From Hoeflea marina (lineage in GTDB: Bacteria; Pseudomonadota; Alphaproteobacteria; Rhizobiales; Rhizobiaceae), in the NCBI RefSeq assembly GCF_003182275.1, contig NZ_QGTR01000003.1, positions 248,001-312,000 of the forward strand: 64,000 nucleotides of DNA. The letters are read 5' to 3'. Numbering within the stretch: the first letter of the stretch is position 1; each line of letters starts with the position of its first letter. The notes beneath the pieces were generated by a model. The model saw nothing but the letters and a program-made list of their open reading frames with translations, was not told the DNA's origin and ran no database searches. The position numbers and the translations under genes are program-made. Positions 1 through 7,805 of the stretch are shown piece by piece.

Positions 1-13
1 CCCACGGCCCGCT

Positions 14-1117
14 TCAGGCAGCCGTGCGGCGCTCGGGAAACAGCTTGAGCAGACCCTCGCGGCTGGCCTCGGCGACGCCGCGCTCGGTGATCAGTCCGGT
101 CACCAGCCGCGCCGGAGTGACGTCGAAGGCGGGATTGGCTCCGCGGGTGCCGTCCGGAGAGATCTGCACCGAGGCCACCGAGCCGTCATCGAGCTTGCCG
201 AAGACCTTCGTCACCTCGCCGTCGTCGCGCTCCTCGATCGGGATCTCGCGCACGCCGTCATTGACGGTCCAGTCGATGGTGCTCGAGGGAAGCGCCACGT
301 AGAACGGGACATCGTTGTCGCGGGCGGCAAGCGCCTTGAGATAGGTGCCGATCTTGTTGCAGACATCGCCGGAGGCGGTGGTGCGGTCGGTGCCGACAAT
401 CACCATGTCGACCTGACCGTGCTGCATCATGTGGCCGCCGGCATTGTCGACGATCAGCCGGTGCGAGATGCCGTGGCTGTTCATCTCCCAGGCAGTCAGC
501 TGGGCGCCCTGGTTGCGCGGCCGGGTCTCGTCGACCCAGACATGGATGTCGAGACCCGCCTCCACCGCCTGGTACATGGGCGAGGTCGCAGTTCCCCAGT
601 CCACCGTCGCCAGCCAGCCGGCGTTGCAGTGGGTGAGGATGTTGACCGGCTCGCCCTTCGGCTTGCTGCGCGCGATCTCGCGGATGATCTCGAGCCCGTG
701 CAGGCCGATGCGGCGGTTGGTCTCCACATCCTCGTCGGCCACGGCGTGCGCCCGCCGGATGGCGGCATCGGCGCGCGCGGCGGGCGCCAGCGGCGAAAGC
801 AGCCCGCGCATGTCATCGAGCGCCCAGCGCAGATTGATCGCGGTGGGCCGCGTCTCGTGCAACACCTCCCAGGCATGATCGAGCGAAGCATCGGACGGAT
901 CGCGGGCCATCTCGATCGCCATGCCGTAGGCGGCGGTGGCGCCGATCAGCGGCGCGCCGCGCACCCACATGTCGCGGATCGCGGTGGCAAACTCGTCAAG
1001 CGTCTTGAGGCTGACGACGCGGAACTCGTGCGGCAGCCAGCGCTGGTCGATGATCCTGACCTCGCCGGTTGCGGACTCGACCCAGATCGAGCGGAATGCG
1101 GTATCTCCGACCTTCAT
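14..1117 (-). CDS. mtnA: S-methyl-5-thioribose-1-phosphate isomerase
   Basis: Converts methylthioribose-1-phosphate to methylthioribulose-1-phosphate in the cytoplasmic methionine salvage pathway. The 367-residue protein has the usual family length and shows the expected hallmarks: [13 protein letters not shown] near residue 53, a NILTHCNAG segment carrying the catalytic cysteine, and [19 protein letters not shown] with the conserved aspartate. I start at the ATG at 1117; the frame stays open upstream, but that stretch lies inside mtnK and matches no MtnA. It overlaps the end of mtnK by 4 bases, so the two are translationally coupled. Anything downstream lies outside the window, so the final fate of methylthioribulose-1-P (classical Mtn route or an aldolase shunt) cannot be seen. 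Confidence 0.95.
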   Translation of the reverse strand: MKVGDTAFRSIWVESATGEVRIIDQRWLPHEFRVVSLKTLDEFATAIRDMWVRGAPLIGATAAYGMAIEMARDPSDASLDHAWEVLHETRPTAINLRWALDDMRGLLSPLAPAARADAAIRRAHAVADEDVETNRRIGLHGLEIIREIARSKPKGEPVNILTHCNAGWLATVDWGTATSPMYQAVEAGLDIHVWVDETRPRNQGAQLTAWEMNSHGISHRLIVDNAGGHMMQHGQVDMVIVGTDRTTASGDVCNKIGTYLKALAARDNDVPFYVALPSSTIDWTVNDGVREIPIEERDDGEVTKVFGKLDDGSVASVQISPDGTRGANPAFDVTPARLVTGLITERGVAEASREGLLKLFPERRTAA

Positions 1118-2388
1118 GCCTGGTCTCCGGTTTCGCCCCTGCGGGCCAATGCGATGATGGCGCCGATGCCGGACAGCGACGCGCGGTTGTTGACCAGCGT
1201 CTGGCCGAGCTTCAGGCACCTGGCCTCGCAGGCTGCGCGGATGTCCGGGTCAGCGATGGTGTCGAGTTCAGCGACATGCGCAAGGCCCAGAATCCGGCGG
1301 TGCATCTCGATGCCGGCGAAGCCCGACAGGTCAACGAAGATCTCCGCCAGCAAGCCCTGCAGTGCCGCCTCCGAAGCCAGGCCGTGCCCCTGATCCTCAT
1401 AGAGCGTGCGGGGATAGAGGATGCCGGTGCGCTCGGTGTGCCAGAGCAGCGAGAACTCGGCCACGAATGCGGCCCAGGTGTCGGCGATCACCTCGAGGAT
1501 CCAGTCCTGGAACCCGGCGCAGGCGGCCGGATCGGCGATGTGGGCGCCGGCGGCGTGATAGGCCATCAGATAGTTGCCGACGAGCATGCCGATGTCGAAG
1601 CCGAACGGACCGTAGAAGGCGAATTCCGGGTCGATGACGCGGGCCTCGCCGTCGGTGACCATGATCGAACCCGCATGCAGATCGCCGTGGCACAGGGTCT
1701 CGCCGCGCGAGGTGAAGGCGCGCTTCATGTGCTGGGCGGAGATCTTCAGCGCCTCGTCGCGGCGCAACTCCGCCACCAGCCCGTCGAGCTGCGGACTGGT
1801 GTGGCGGTTGCGGGGCGCATCGAAATAGGGATCGGTGAAGACCAGCGATTCGGTGATGTCGCAGAGTTCGACATTGCCGGCGAACAGCGCGGTGTCGGCC
1901 TTCTTCTCCGGAGCGGTCATCGACAGGTCGGAGCCGCGGAAGGCGGTGCGGGCGGCAAATTCGCCGATCACCCGGCCGAGATCCGTGACCCGGCGGCCGG
2001 CCATCAACTGCTGGCGCAGGATGATGTGCGGCTGCAGCCGCTCCATGATGATGAGCGCCTGGCTCTCGTCGAAATGCAGGACCCGCGGCGTGCGGCCCGG
2101 ATCGCGATCTTCCTGGCGGATGAGAGCGTTGTATTCGAAAAAGGCGCGCTTGAGCGGCAGCGGCCAGCTGTCGCCGACCAGTCGCACATAGGGCAGCGCC
2201 TGCTTGACGATGACGCTGCCCTCGCCGCCTTCGACGATGAAGACCAGATTGAGATTGCCGTCGCCGACTTCACTCACCGACCAGTCTGCGGCATTGCCGC
2301 CGATGGCGCCTCTCAGCGCCTCGACGCCCGCCAGCCGGGTTCCCAGTGTTTCGGGCGACAAAGCCTCATATTCGCTGCTCAAAACCAT
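1114..2388 (-). CDS. mtnK: S-methyl-5-thioribose kinase
   Basis: Phosphorylates methylthioribose using ATP, feeding MtnA. The 424-residue protein has the aminoglycoside-phosphotransferase/MtnK fold signs: [11 protein letters not shown] loop near residue 43, [11 protein letters not shown] with the ATP-binding lysine, [13 protein letters not shown] catalytic loop near residue 233 and [17 protein letters not shown] for the metal-binding aspartate. First gene of the mtnK-mtnA pair. A strong GGGGAGG lies directly against the ATG at 2388; its spacing would better suit the TTG two codons later, so the true start may be 2382. It diverges from the ABC importer starting at 2506, suggesting common control. 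Confidence 0.95.
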   Translation of the reverse strand: MVLSSEYEALSPETLGTRLAGVEALRGAIGGNAADWSVSEVGDGNLNLVFIVEGGEGSVIVKQALPYVRLVGDSWPLPLKRAFFEYNALIRQEDRDPGRTPRVLHFDESQALIIMERLQPHIILRQQLMAGRRVTDLGRVIGEFAARTAFRGSDLSMTAPEKKADTALFAGNVELCDITESLVFTDPYFDAPRNRHTSPQLDGLVAELRRDEALKISAQHMKRAFTSRGETLCHGDLHAGSIMVTDGEARVIDPEFAFYGPFGFDIGMLVGNYLMAYHAAGAHIADPAACAGFQDWILEVIADTWAAFVAEFSLLWHTERTGILYPRTLYEDQGHGLASEAALQGLLAEIFVDLSGFAGIEMHRRILGLAHVAELDTIADPDIRAACEARCLKLGQTLVNNRASLSGIGAIIALARRGETGDQA

Positions 2389-2447
2389 CCTCCCCGATCA
2401 AGTCCAAGCCTGTGACAACAGGACCGTACCGACCTAATCACTCATTT

Positions 2448-2463
2448 GTCAATCTATGTTGAC
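2448..2463. promoter_or_regulatory. Candidate operator dyad and promoter between mtnK and the ABC operon
   Basis: The 117-bp divergent intergenic region contains an inverted repeat GTCAA-N6-TTGAC. Its right arm is also the start of TTGACT (2459-2464), a plausible -35 box for the rightward ABC operon, with TCTCAT 17 bp further on as a poor -10. A regulator bound here could control both directions. The dyad is short and could be chance; no regulator gene of the expected GntR or LacI type is adjacent. Confidence 0.3.
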
Positions 2464-2505
2464 TTTTGTCTTGCGGCCTGTTCTCATCACTTCAGGGAGG
2501 ACATC

Positions 2506-4032
2506 ATGCCAGCACTGTTGTGCCGATTGCAGGCGGTTGAAAAGTCGTTTGGCGCCAATCGCGTGCTCAAGCGGCTCAATCTCGACCTGCCCGCAGGCGA
2601 GGTGACCGTCCTCATGGGAGCCAACGGAGCCGGCAAGTCCACGCTGGTCAAGATCCTCTCCGGCGTGCACGGGCTTGACGCCGGATCGGTGGAGCTGGAG
2701 GGACGTCCCTATCAGCCGGCAACCCCGTCGGAGGCGATCCGCGCCGGCGTGGTCACGGTGCACCAGAGCATCAATGACGGCGTCATCCCCGATCTCGACG
2801 TGGCCTCCAACCTGATGATCGACCGGCTGGCGGAGAAATCCTACGGCTTTCGGCTCAACCGCACGCGCCTGTTCGCCGAAGCCCAGGCGATCGCCGATCG
2901 CATGGGGCTGGCCTTGAATGTGCGCCAGCCGGTGCGCGAACTCGGCGTCGCCGACCGACAACTGATCGCCATCGCCCGCGCCATGGCGCACCAGCCGAAA
3001 CTCCTCATCCTCGACGAGCCGACGTCGTCCCTGTCGGCAGCCGAAGCCGAGCGCCTGTTCGGCTTCATCGAGCAGTTCACCGCACTTGGTGTCGCAGTCC
3101 TCTACATTTCGCACCGGATGTCCGACATCCGGCGCATCGGCGACCGCATCGTGTCGATGCGCGACGGCGAGGTTTCCGGGCTCTTCGAGGGCGAAGACCT
3201 CGATTACGAGGGCGCCGTCCAGGCCATGCTCGGCCACCGCATGACCGACGTCGACATCCGCATTCCCGATCCGAACAGGTGTGTGGTGGAAATCGACGCG
3301 CTGCGGCTTAAGGCAGGCAGCCGGCCGATTTCACTGGACCTCCGGGAGAACGAAATCGTCGCCGTCACCGGTCTGCTCGGCAGCGGCAAGACGGCGCTGG
3401 CGCAGGCGCTGTTCGGCATGAAGCCGGCGCAATCGGGCGGCGTGCGCCTCGACGGTCGGCCCTACGCGCCGACCAGCCCGCAGCAGGCGATCGCCAGCGG
3501 CGTGTTCATGTCTCCCAAGGACCGGGCAAGCAATGCCGTCGTGCCGCAGTTCAACCTGCTGCGCAACATGACGCTGCCCTTCCTTGAGCGCTATTCGCGG
3601 TTCTCCTTCGTAAGCCGGAAGGCCGAGAAGGCCACGGCCAATGCCATGATCGAAGCGCTGGCCATCGTCTGCCGCAGCGATGCCGACGAGATCGGCACCC
3701 TGTCGGGCGGCAACCAGCAGAAGGTGATGCTGGCCCGGTGGCTGGCGCAGGACTGCCGGCTGCTGCTGCTCGATGAACCGTTCCAGGGAGTGGACATCCG
3801 CTCGCGCCGCGACATCGGTCGCAAGATCCGCGAGACCGCGGCCAACCGCGCCACGCTTGTCTTCGTATCGGAACTCGACGAGGCGCTGGAAATCGCCGAC
3901 CGGATCATCGTCATGTCCGAGCATGCCGTCAGCGCCGAGTTCCGCAACGAGAATGTCGACATCAACGAGATCCTGACCGCCGTGACCGGAAGGGCACCGG
4001 CGGCCCCGTCCCCCTCCACACAGGCCGCATGA
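2506..4032 (+). CDS. Ribose-type ABC importer, ATP-binding protein (two nucleotide-binding domains)
   Basis: Energises uptake of a sugar-like solute at the inner membrane. It is a tandem NBD protein of the RbsA/XylG/MglA class, 508 residues. The first half has Walker A GANGAGKST near residue 39 and Walker B LLILDEPTSS; the second half has the shortened P-loop GLLGSGKTA, signature LSGGNQQK and Walker B LLLLDEPFQGVD, an asymmetry typical of the class. The start at 2506 is preceded by AGGGAGG 5-6 bases upstream; the frame is open 20 codons further but without similarity. It overlaps the permease gene by 4 bases. Divergence from mtnK-mtnA suggests methylthioribose or a related deoxypentose as substrate; that is inference. 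Confidence 0.93.
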   Translation: MPALLCRLQAVEKSFGANRVLKRLNLDLPAGEVTVLMGANGAGKSTLVKILSGVHGLDAGSVELEGRPYQPATPSEAIRAGVVTVHQSINDGVIPDLDVASNLMIDRLAEKSYGFRLNRTRLFAEAQAIADRMGLALNVRQPVRELGVADRQLIAIARAMAHQPKLLILDEPTSSLSAAEAERLFGFIEQFTALGVAVLYISHRMSDIRRIGDRIVSMRDGEVSGLFEGEDLDYEGAVQAMLGHRMTDVDIRIPDPNRCVVEIDALRLKAGSRPISLDLRENEIVAVTGLLGSGKTALAQALFGMKPAQSGGVRLDGRPYAPTSPQQAIASGVFMSPKDRASNAVVPQFNLLRNMTLPFLERYSRFSFVSRKAEKATANAMIEALAIVCRSDADEIGTLSGGNQQKVMLARWLAQDCRLLLLDEPFQGVDIRSRRDIGRKIRETAANRATLVFVSELDEALEIADRIIVMSEHAVSAEFRNENVDINEILTAVTGRAPAAPSPSTQAA

Positions 4033-5111
4033 GCATGAGTTTGGACCAGACCGAAACCGGACGACAGCAAGACCCGGGCGACAGCGGCGTTGCCCGCGCG
4101 CAGCGCAGCAACCGTATCCTTGACCTGGCCATCCGCTACGGCTTCCTGACGCTGCTTGTCGGACTGGTGATCTTCTTCTCCGTCTTCGCCAACGGATTCG
4201 CAGGTCCGCGCAGCGCCGTGTTCGTCTTCCAGTCGGTGGCGATCACCGGCATCCTGGCGCTCGGCGTCACCTGCACGCTGGTGGTCGGCGGCTTCGACCT
4301 TTCCATCGGATCGGTGGCGACCTCGGCCATGATGCTCTCGGCCTACATGATGGTGGTGCTGGGACAGTCGGCGGTGGTGTCCATCATCGCCTGCCTGGCG
4401 ATGGGCGCCTTCATCGGGCTGATCAACGGGCTGCTGATCGTCAAGACCAGGGTGCCGGACCTCCTCGCCACGCTCGGAATGATGTTCCTGCTGGTCGGCC
4501 TGCAGCGCATCCCCACGGAAGGACGCTCGATCGCCACGGGGATGACGATGCCCGACGGCTCGACAGCCGACGGCACCTTCTCGCCGCTGTTCCTGCAGCT
4601 GGGGCGCCACCGCTTCGACTTCTTCCTGGAGAAGCTGCTGCCGGTGCCGGTGCTGTTCCTGATCGGCATCGCAATCCTGGTCTGGGTCTTTCTCGAGCTC
4701 ACCCGCCACGGCCGGCTGATGTACGCCATCGGCTCCAACGAGCGCGCCGCCAGCCTCGCCGGCACCAATGTCAACCGCTACAAGATCCTGGCCTATGTAA
4801 TCTCGGGCGTGCTCGCCTCGATCGCCGGCATGCTGCTGTCGGCGCGTCTTGGACGCGGCGACATCGCTTCGGGGACGAACCTCCTGCTGGATGCAGTCGC
4901 CGCCTCGCTGATCGGCTTCGCGGTGCTGGGTGCTGCCAAGCCCAATGCCTTCGGCACGGCCATTGGCGCCCTCTTCGTCGGCATCCTGCTGCAGGGCCTG
5001 ACGATGATGAACGCGCCCTATTACACCCAGGATTTCGTCAAGGGCGCAGTGCTGGTCATCGCGCTCGTCTTCACCTTTTCGCTTTCGGCGCGACGAACCG
5101 GAAGCCACTGA
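4029..5111 (+). CDS. Ribose-type ABC importer, permease
   Basis: Membrane subunit of the importer encoded by its neighbours. The 360-residue protein has a polar N-terminal tail of about 38 residues followed by roughly eight to ten hydrophobic segments, and carries the RbsC-family signatures LGVTCTLVVGGFDLSIGSV near residue 78 and the EAA-like cytoplasmic loop YAIGSNERAASLAGTNVNRYK near residue 235. The ATG overlaps the stop of the ATPase gene (ATGA). A second in-frame ATG two codons later is possible. A longer than usual loop at residues 165-195 separates middle helices. Confidence 0.93.
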   Translation: MSMSLDQTETGRQQDPGDSGVARAQRSNRILDLAIRYGFLTLLVGLVIFFSVFANGFAGPRSAVFVFQSVAITGILALGVTCTLVVGGFDLSIGSVATSAMMLSAYMMVVLGQSAVVSIIACLAMGAFIGLINGLLIVKTRVPDLLATLGMMFLLVGLQRIPTEGRSIATGMTMPDGSTADGTFSPLFLQLGRHRFDFFLEKLLPVPVLFLIGIAILVWVFLELTRHGRLMYAIGSNERAASLAGTNVNRYKILAYVISGVLASIAGMLLSARLGRGDIASGTNLLLDAVAASLIGFAVLGAAKPNAFGTAIGALFVGILLQGLTMMNAPYYTQDFVKGAVLVIALVFTFSLSARRTGSH

Positions 5112-5141
5112 CGTCGACATCATGCAACAGGAGGATAAAAC

Positions 5142-6197
5142 ATGAAGCTTCTTCGCAGAACCACACTGGCGCTGTTTGCCGGTCTCGCGGCTTCCGCCGC
5201 CATCGGAGCTGGCGGCCTCGCCCACGCCGCCGACATGCCCGCCCCGTTCGACAAGCCCGGCGATGTCAAGATCGCGCTGGTGCGCTATCTGTCGACCGGT
5301 GACTTCTTCCAGGCCTATCTCTCCGGCGTCGAGGCCCAGGCCAAGGCGCTCGGCGTCGATCTGCGCGTGCTCGACAGCCGCCAGGATGCGGCGCTGCAGG
5401 CCGACATGGTGGACCAGGCCATCGCCCTCGGGGTCAACGGCATCATCATCCAGCACGGATTGACCGAATCGATGAAGGAGGCCGCCCAGCGCGCGGTCGA
5501 CGCGGGCATCAGGGTCGTGGCCTTCGACGTCAATGTCGAGAACCCGAAGGTCCCGCAGATCGAGCAGTCCGACCGCGACCTCGCCCGGCTGGCGCTGGAG
5601 CAGGCCGTCGCCGACAACGGCGAAAGCTGGAAGGCCGGCTATGTCTACGTCGCCGGCATCGCACCGCTCGACCGCCGCGACGAGACCTGGAAGATGTTCA
5701 AGGAAAAGTATCCCGGCATCGAGGAAAAGGCGATGTTCGGCACACTCGACAACCCGATCGCCAACTCGGTGGCCAACCAGACCCGTTCGGTGCTGCAGGC
5801 CAATCCCGACATCCAGGTGATGTTCGCCCCCTATGATGAATTCGCCAAGGGCGTGAAGATCGCCGTCGACGAGGCGGGCCTGACGTCCGACATCAAGATC
5901 TATTCGGCCGACGTGTCGACCGCCGACATCTCTGCAATGCGCGAGCCCGACAGCGCATGGGCCGCAACGGCCGCCACCAACCCGGCCGTGGTCGGCGAAG
6001 TGTCGGTCCGCGCGCTCGCCATCCTGCTCACCGGCGGTGAACCGGGCGCCAGCGTCATCGTGCCGCCGACGCTGATCACCCAGAAGATGCTCAACGACAA
6101 CGACATCAAGAACATGGAAGATCTGTCGGCGAAGCTGCCGCAGTTCGCCCATGCCGATGCCGCCATGACCGACTGGATGCCGCTGCCGCCGCGCTGA
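5142..6197 (+). CDS. Ribose-type ABC importer, periplasmic substrate-binding protein
   Basis: Exported receptor for the ABC importer; 351 residues of the periplasmic-binding-protein 4 (RbsB/ALS-like) type. It begins with a Sec signal peptide (KLLRR, hydrophobic stretch, AHA cleavage near residue 29). The mature protein starts with KIALVRYLSTGDFFQAYLSG, has QADMVDQAIALGVNGIIIQH, the usual layout for a protein binding a pentose. GGAGGA lies 8 bases before the ATG. It ends the operon, 30 bases after the permease, and is followed by a strong terminator. The ligand cannot be read from sequence; methylthioribose is suggested by the mtn neighbours. Confidence 0.92.
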   Translation: MKLLRRTTLALFAGLAASAAIGAGGLAHAADMPAPFDKPGDVKIALVRYLSTGDFFQAYLSGVEAQAKALGVDLRVLDSRQDAALQADMVDQAIALGVNGIIIQHGLTESMKEAAQRAVDAGIRVVAFDVNVENPKVPQIEQSDRDLARLALEQAVADNGESWKAGYVYVAGIAPLDRRDETWKMFKEKYPGIEEKAMFGTLDNPIANSVANQTRSVLQANPDIQVMFAPYDEFAKGVKIAVDEAGLTSDIKIYSADVSTADISAMREPDSAWAATAATNPAVVGEVSVRALAILLTGGEPGASVIVPPTLITQKMLNDNDIKNMEDLSAKLPQFAHADAAMTDWMPLPPR

Positions 6198-6262
6198 CGC
6201 TGTCCGGAAGAAGTCAATTCCACTTCGTCGGCAGGATAATGCGGCGAAGCATCGCTCAGACA

Positions 6263-6293
6263 AGGAAGGGCCGCCCGGCGGGCGGCCCTTCCT
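6263..6293 (+). terminator. Strong hairpin terminator after the ABC operon
   Basis: A perfect 14-bp stem (arms 6263-6276 and 6280-6293) closes a 3-base loop about 65 bases after the substrate-binding-protein stop. The arms begin AGGAAGGGCC and the right arm ends CCCTTCCT. There is only a short pyrimidine tail, but stem length and position fit an intrinsic terminator. Confidence 0.75.
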
Positions 6294-6442
6294 GCAACGG
6301 ACATGACACAATCACACCGGAAGACGATCACCGAGCTCGCTTGACGCCCATGAGCCGCGGCGGGTGCCTCGAAGCCCGCGCCGCTCCCTCACCGTCGGGA
6401 CGCATCGCGCCTCTGATGGCCGTACAACCACCGCTGACTGTT

Positions 6443-6931
6443 TCAGTCGAACTGAGCCGTGATGCGGCGCAACAGGTCGAGAAGCACGTCCTTGTCGCTG
6501 CCGGCGATCTCTTCTATTTCGCGGTCATGCTGGATGGCATGAGTGGCGAGCACGGCCAGTTCGCATTTGCCTTTCGCGGTCAGGGAAAGGGTATAGCTGC
6601 GCTTGTCGCCCTTCAGCTCCTGCCTTTCGATCATGCAGTTGGCTGCCAGCTCGCGCAACACCGGGGTCAATGTGGACTTGTCGCGCCCGCTGGCCCGGCT
6701 GAGCGCCATCGGGGTGATGCCCGGATTGTCGCCGATCAGACTGAGCAGCGCAAACCAGCCCGGCTTGAGACTGCAGTCGCCGCTCCGGCGCTTGAAGGCC
6801 TTGAAGGACGCACATTGGGCCATGCGCAGATGAAAGGCGAGATAATGCTCCAGACTGCCCAGGCGGACGGACTCGTGCTGGTCCGGTGCCTGCGTGGCCA
6901 CGGTATCTGGTCTGTTGGTGTCACTGCGCAT
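6443..6931 (-). CDS. MarR family transcriptional regulator
   Basis: A 162-residue winged-helix repressor-like protein. Residues about 55-120 give the MarR core: KPGWFALLSLIGDNPGITPMAL, the recognition helix SRASGRDKSTLTPVLRELA, and the wing IERQELKGDKRSYTLSLTAKG. It resembles regulators of aromatic or antibiotic-type effectors, but the ligand is unknown. The ATG at 6931 has a weak AAGG; a better GGAGGAGAA lies further upstream and leads only to a 2-codon frame. It is divergent from the small acidic protein gene at 7245, whose shared upstream region holds likely operator sites, so autoregulation and control of the neighbour are plausible. Confidence 0.88.
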   Translation of the reverse strand: MRSDTNRPDTVATQAPDQHESVRLGSLEHYLAFHLRMAQCASFKAFKRRSGDCSLKPGWFALLSLIGDNPGITPMALSRASGRDKSTLTPVLRELAANCMIERQELKGDKRSYTLSLTAKGKCELAVLATHAIQHDREIEEIAGSDKDVLLDLLRRITAQFD

Positions 6932-7244
6932 TGGAACCTTGATTCACGACATTTCTCCTCCGGCGATCATCTCCTGATTAACAGGCCTCCGTTCAATTAT
7001 CGAACCTTTTATTCAAATTGATCGCGGCGGCGAAAAAACCACCGGGTTTTCCCCAGTCTACCGACAGCAGAACCGGGCATAGCCGCCGAACGGCTCCAGT
7101 TGAGTGTCGACCATTTGCGCTCGGGATGCAATCGTGACCCCCTGCGCCGCGGCAACCGGCTGCCGGAACATAGAAGCCTTGCCGGCGTTGACTTGACTGC
7201 AGGCATTCAGCCCGTTGTCCAGAACGCCCAGACAGGAGCTATGC
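6932..7244. promoter_or_regulatory. 313-bp divergent intergenic region with candidate MarR operator
   Basis: This region separates the marR gene from the gene at 7245. It is AT-rich near the regulator and contains arms TCAATT (6993-6998) and AATTGA (7016-7021), as well as near-direct repeats starting TTCAA at 6992 and 7012. MarR proteins commonly bind such AT-rich dyads of about 20-30 bp. TTGACT near 7190 may serve the rightward gene. No RNA gene or small reading frame is evident in the rest. Confidence 0.35.
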
Positions 7245-7658
7245 ATGAACGATCCCGTTTCCCCAGAGGATACTGCACCTGACATTGTCGGGACGCTTGC
7301 CGGACAAGCGCCGGACTTCGGTTCCGATGCCGACGCCACCCTCCATGTCTACCGTCTTACCCCCAGCGCGCAACCGAACGACCCGCATTGGGACATCGCG
7401 CCCGACCACGGCGTCGTCATCGTCCGGGCGCTGTCGCCGGCGGATGCGCGCATTGTGGCCGCCGGGTCGGAAATCGACTTCCTCGACATCGAGGCCAAGC
7501 CCGGCGACGATGCCACCACGGACTTCGCCAGCGCCTTCCGGAATGAGAAGATGTACCATGTCAGCGAAGAGCCCGATGGCCGTTACTCCACGGTGGGCAA
7601 GCGGGGCGTTATCGATCAGCTTGGCGCCTTGACGGACGGGCCGCCGGATACGGAGTGA
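7245..7658 (+). CDS. Small acidic protein of unknown function
   Basis: I do not recognise a family. The 137-residue protein is strongly acidic (many Asp/Glu, few Lys), lacks a signal peptide or membrane segment and is probably cytosolic. It starts at the ATG at 7245, 7 bases after AGGAG; the longer open frame from 7215 has no ribosome site. The central part, LHVYRLTPSAQPNDPHWDI, VVIVRALSPADARIVAAGSE and DDATTDFASAFRNEKMYHV, looks like a compact alpha/beta fold. It stands alone with its own hairpin terminator. It diverges from a MarR gene, which may control it. Confidence 0.7.
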   Translation: MNDPVSPEDTAPDIVGTLAGQAPDFGSDADATLHVYRLTPSAQPNDPHWDIAPDHGVVIVRALSPADARIVAAGSEIDFLDIEAKPGDDATTDFASAFRNEKMYHVSEEPDGRYSTVGKRGVIDQLGALTDGPPDTE

Positions 7659-7671
7659 GGCGTCGGCTCCC

Positions 7672-7724
7672 GGCAGACACCTGCCGCGACCGCAGAACGC
7701 GCGGCGGGTGTCTGCCTCGTCTTT
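7672..7724 (+). terminator. Terminator of the small acidic protein gene
   Basis: Arms 7672-7688 (starting GGCAGACACC) and 7700-7716 (ending GTGTCTGCC) form a 17-bp stem with a single G-T wobble and an 11-base loop, followed by TCGTCTTT. It lies 14 bases after the stop at 7658 and isolates this gene from the next. Confidence 0.75.
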
Positions 7725-7805
7725 AGACCTGACAGCCCCGCATCGTCTTGCGTCTTGACAGACAAGAGCGCAACCGGCGTGATGTGGCCGCCAAGGGGAC
7801 CAGCC

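Noticed and set aside
2389-2505. A SAM-type riboswitch between mtnK and the ABC operon
   Set aside because: The 117-bp region is too short for two leaders and shows no SAM-I or SAM-II core that I can recognise.
3591-6311. A 906-codon open frame on the minus strand opposite the ABC operon
   Set aside because: It is antisense to three well-supported transporter genes, rich in His, Arg and Gly with no domain, and reflects the high GC content at third codon positions.
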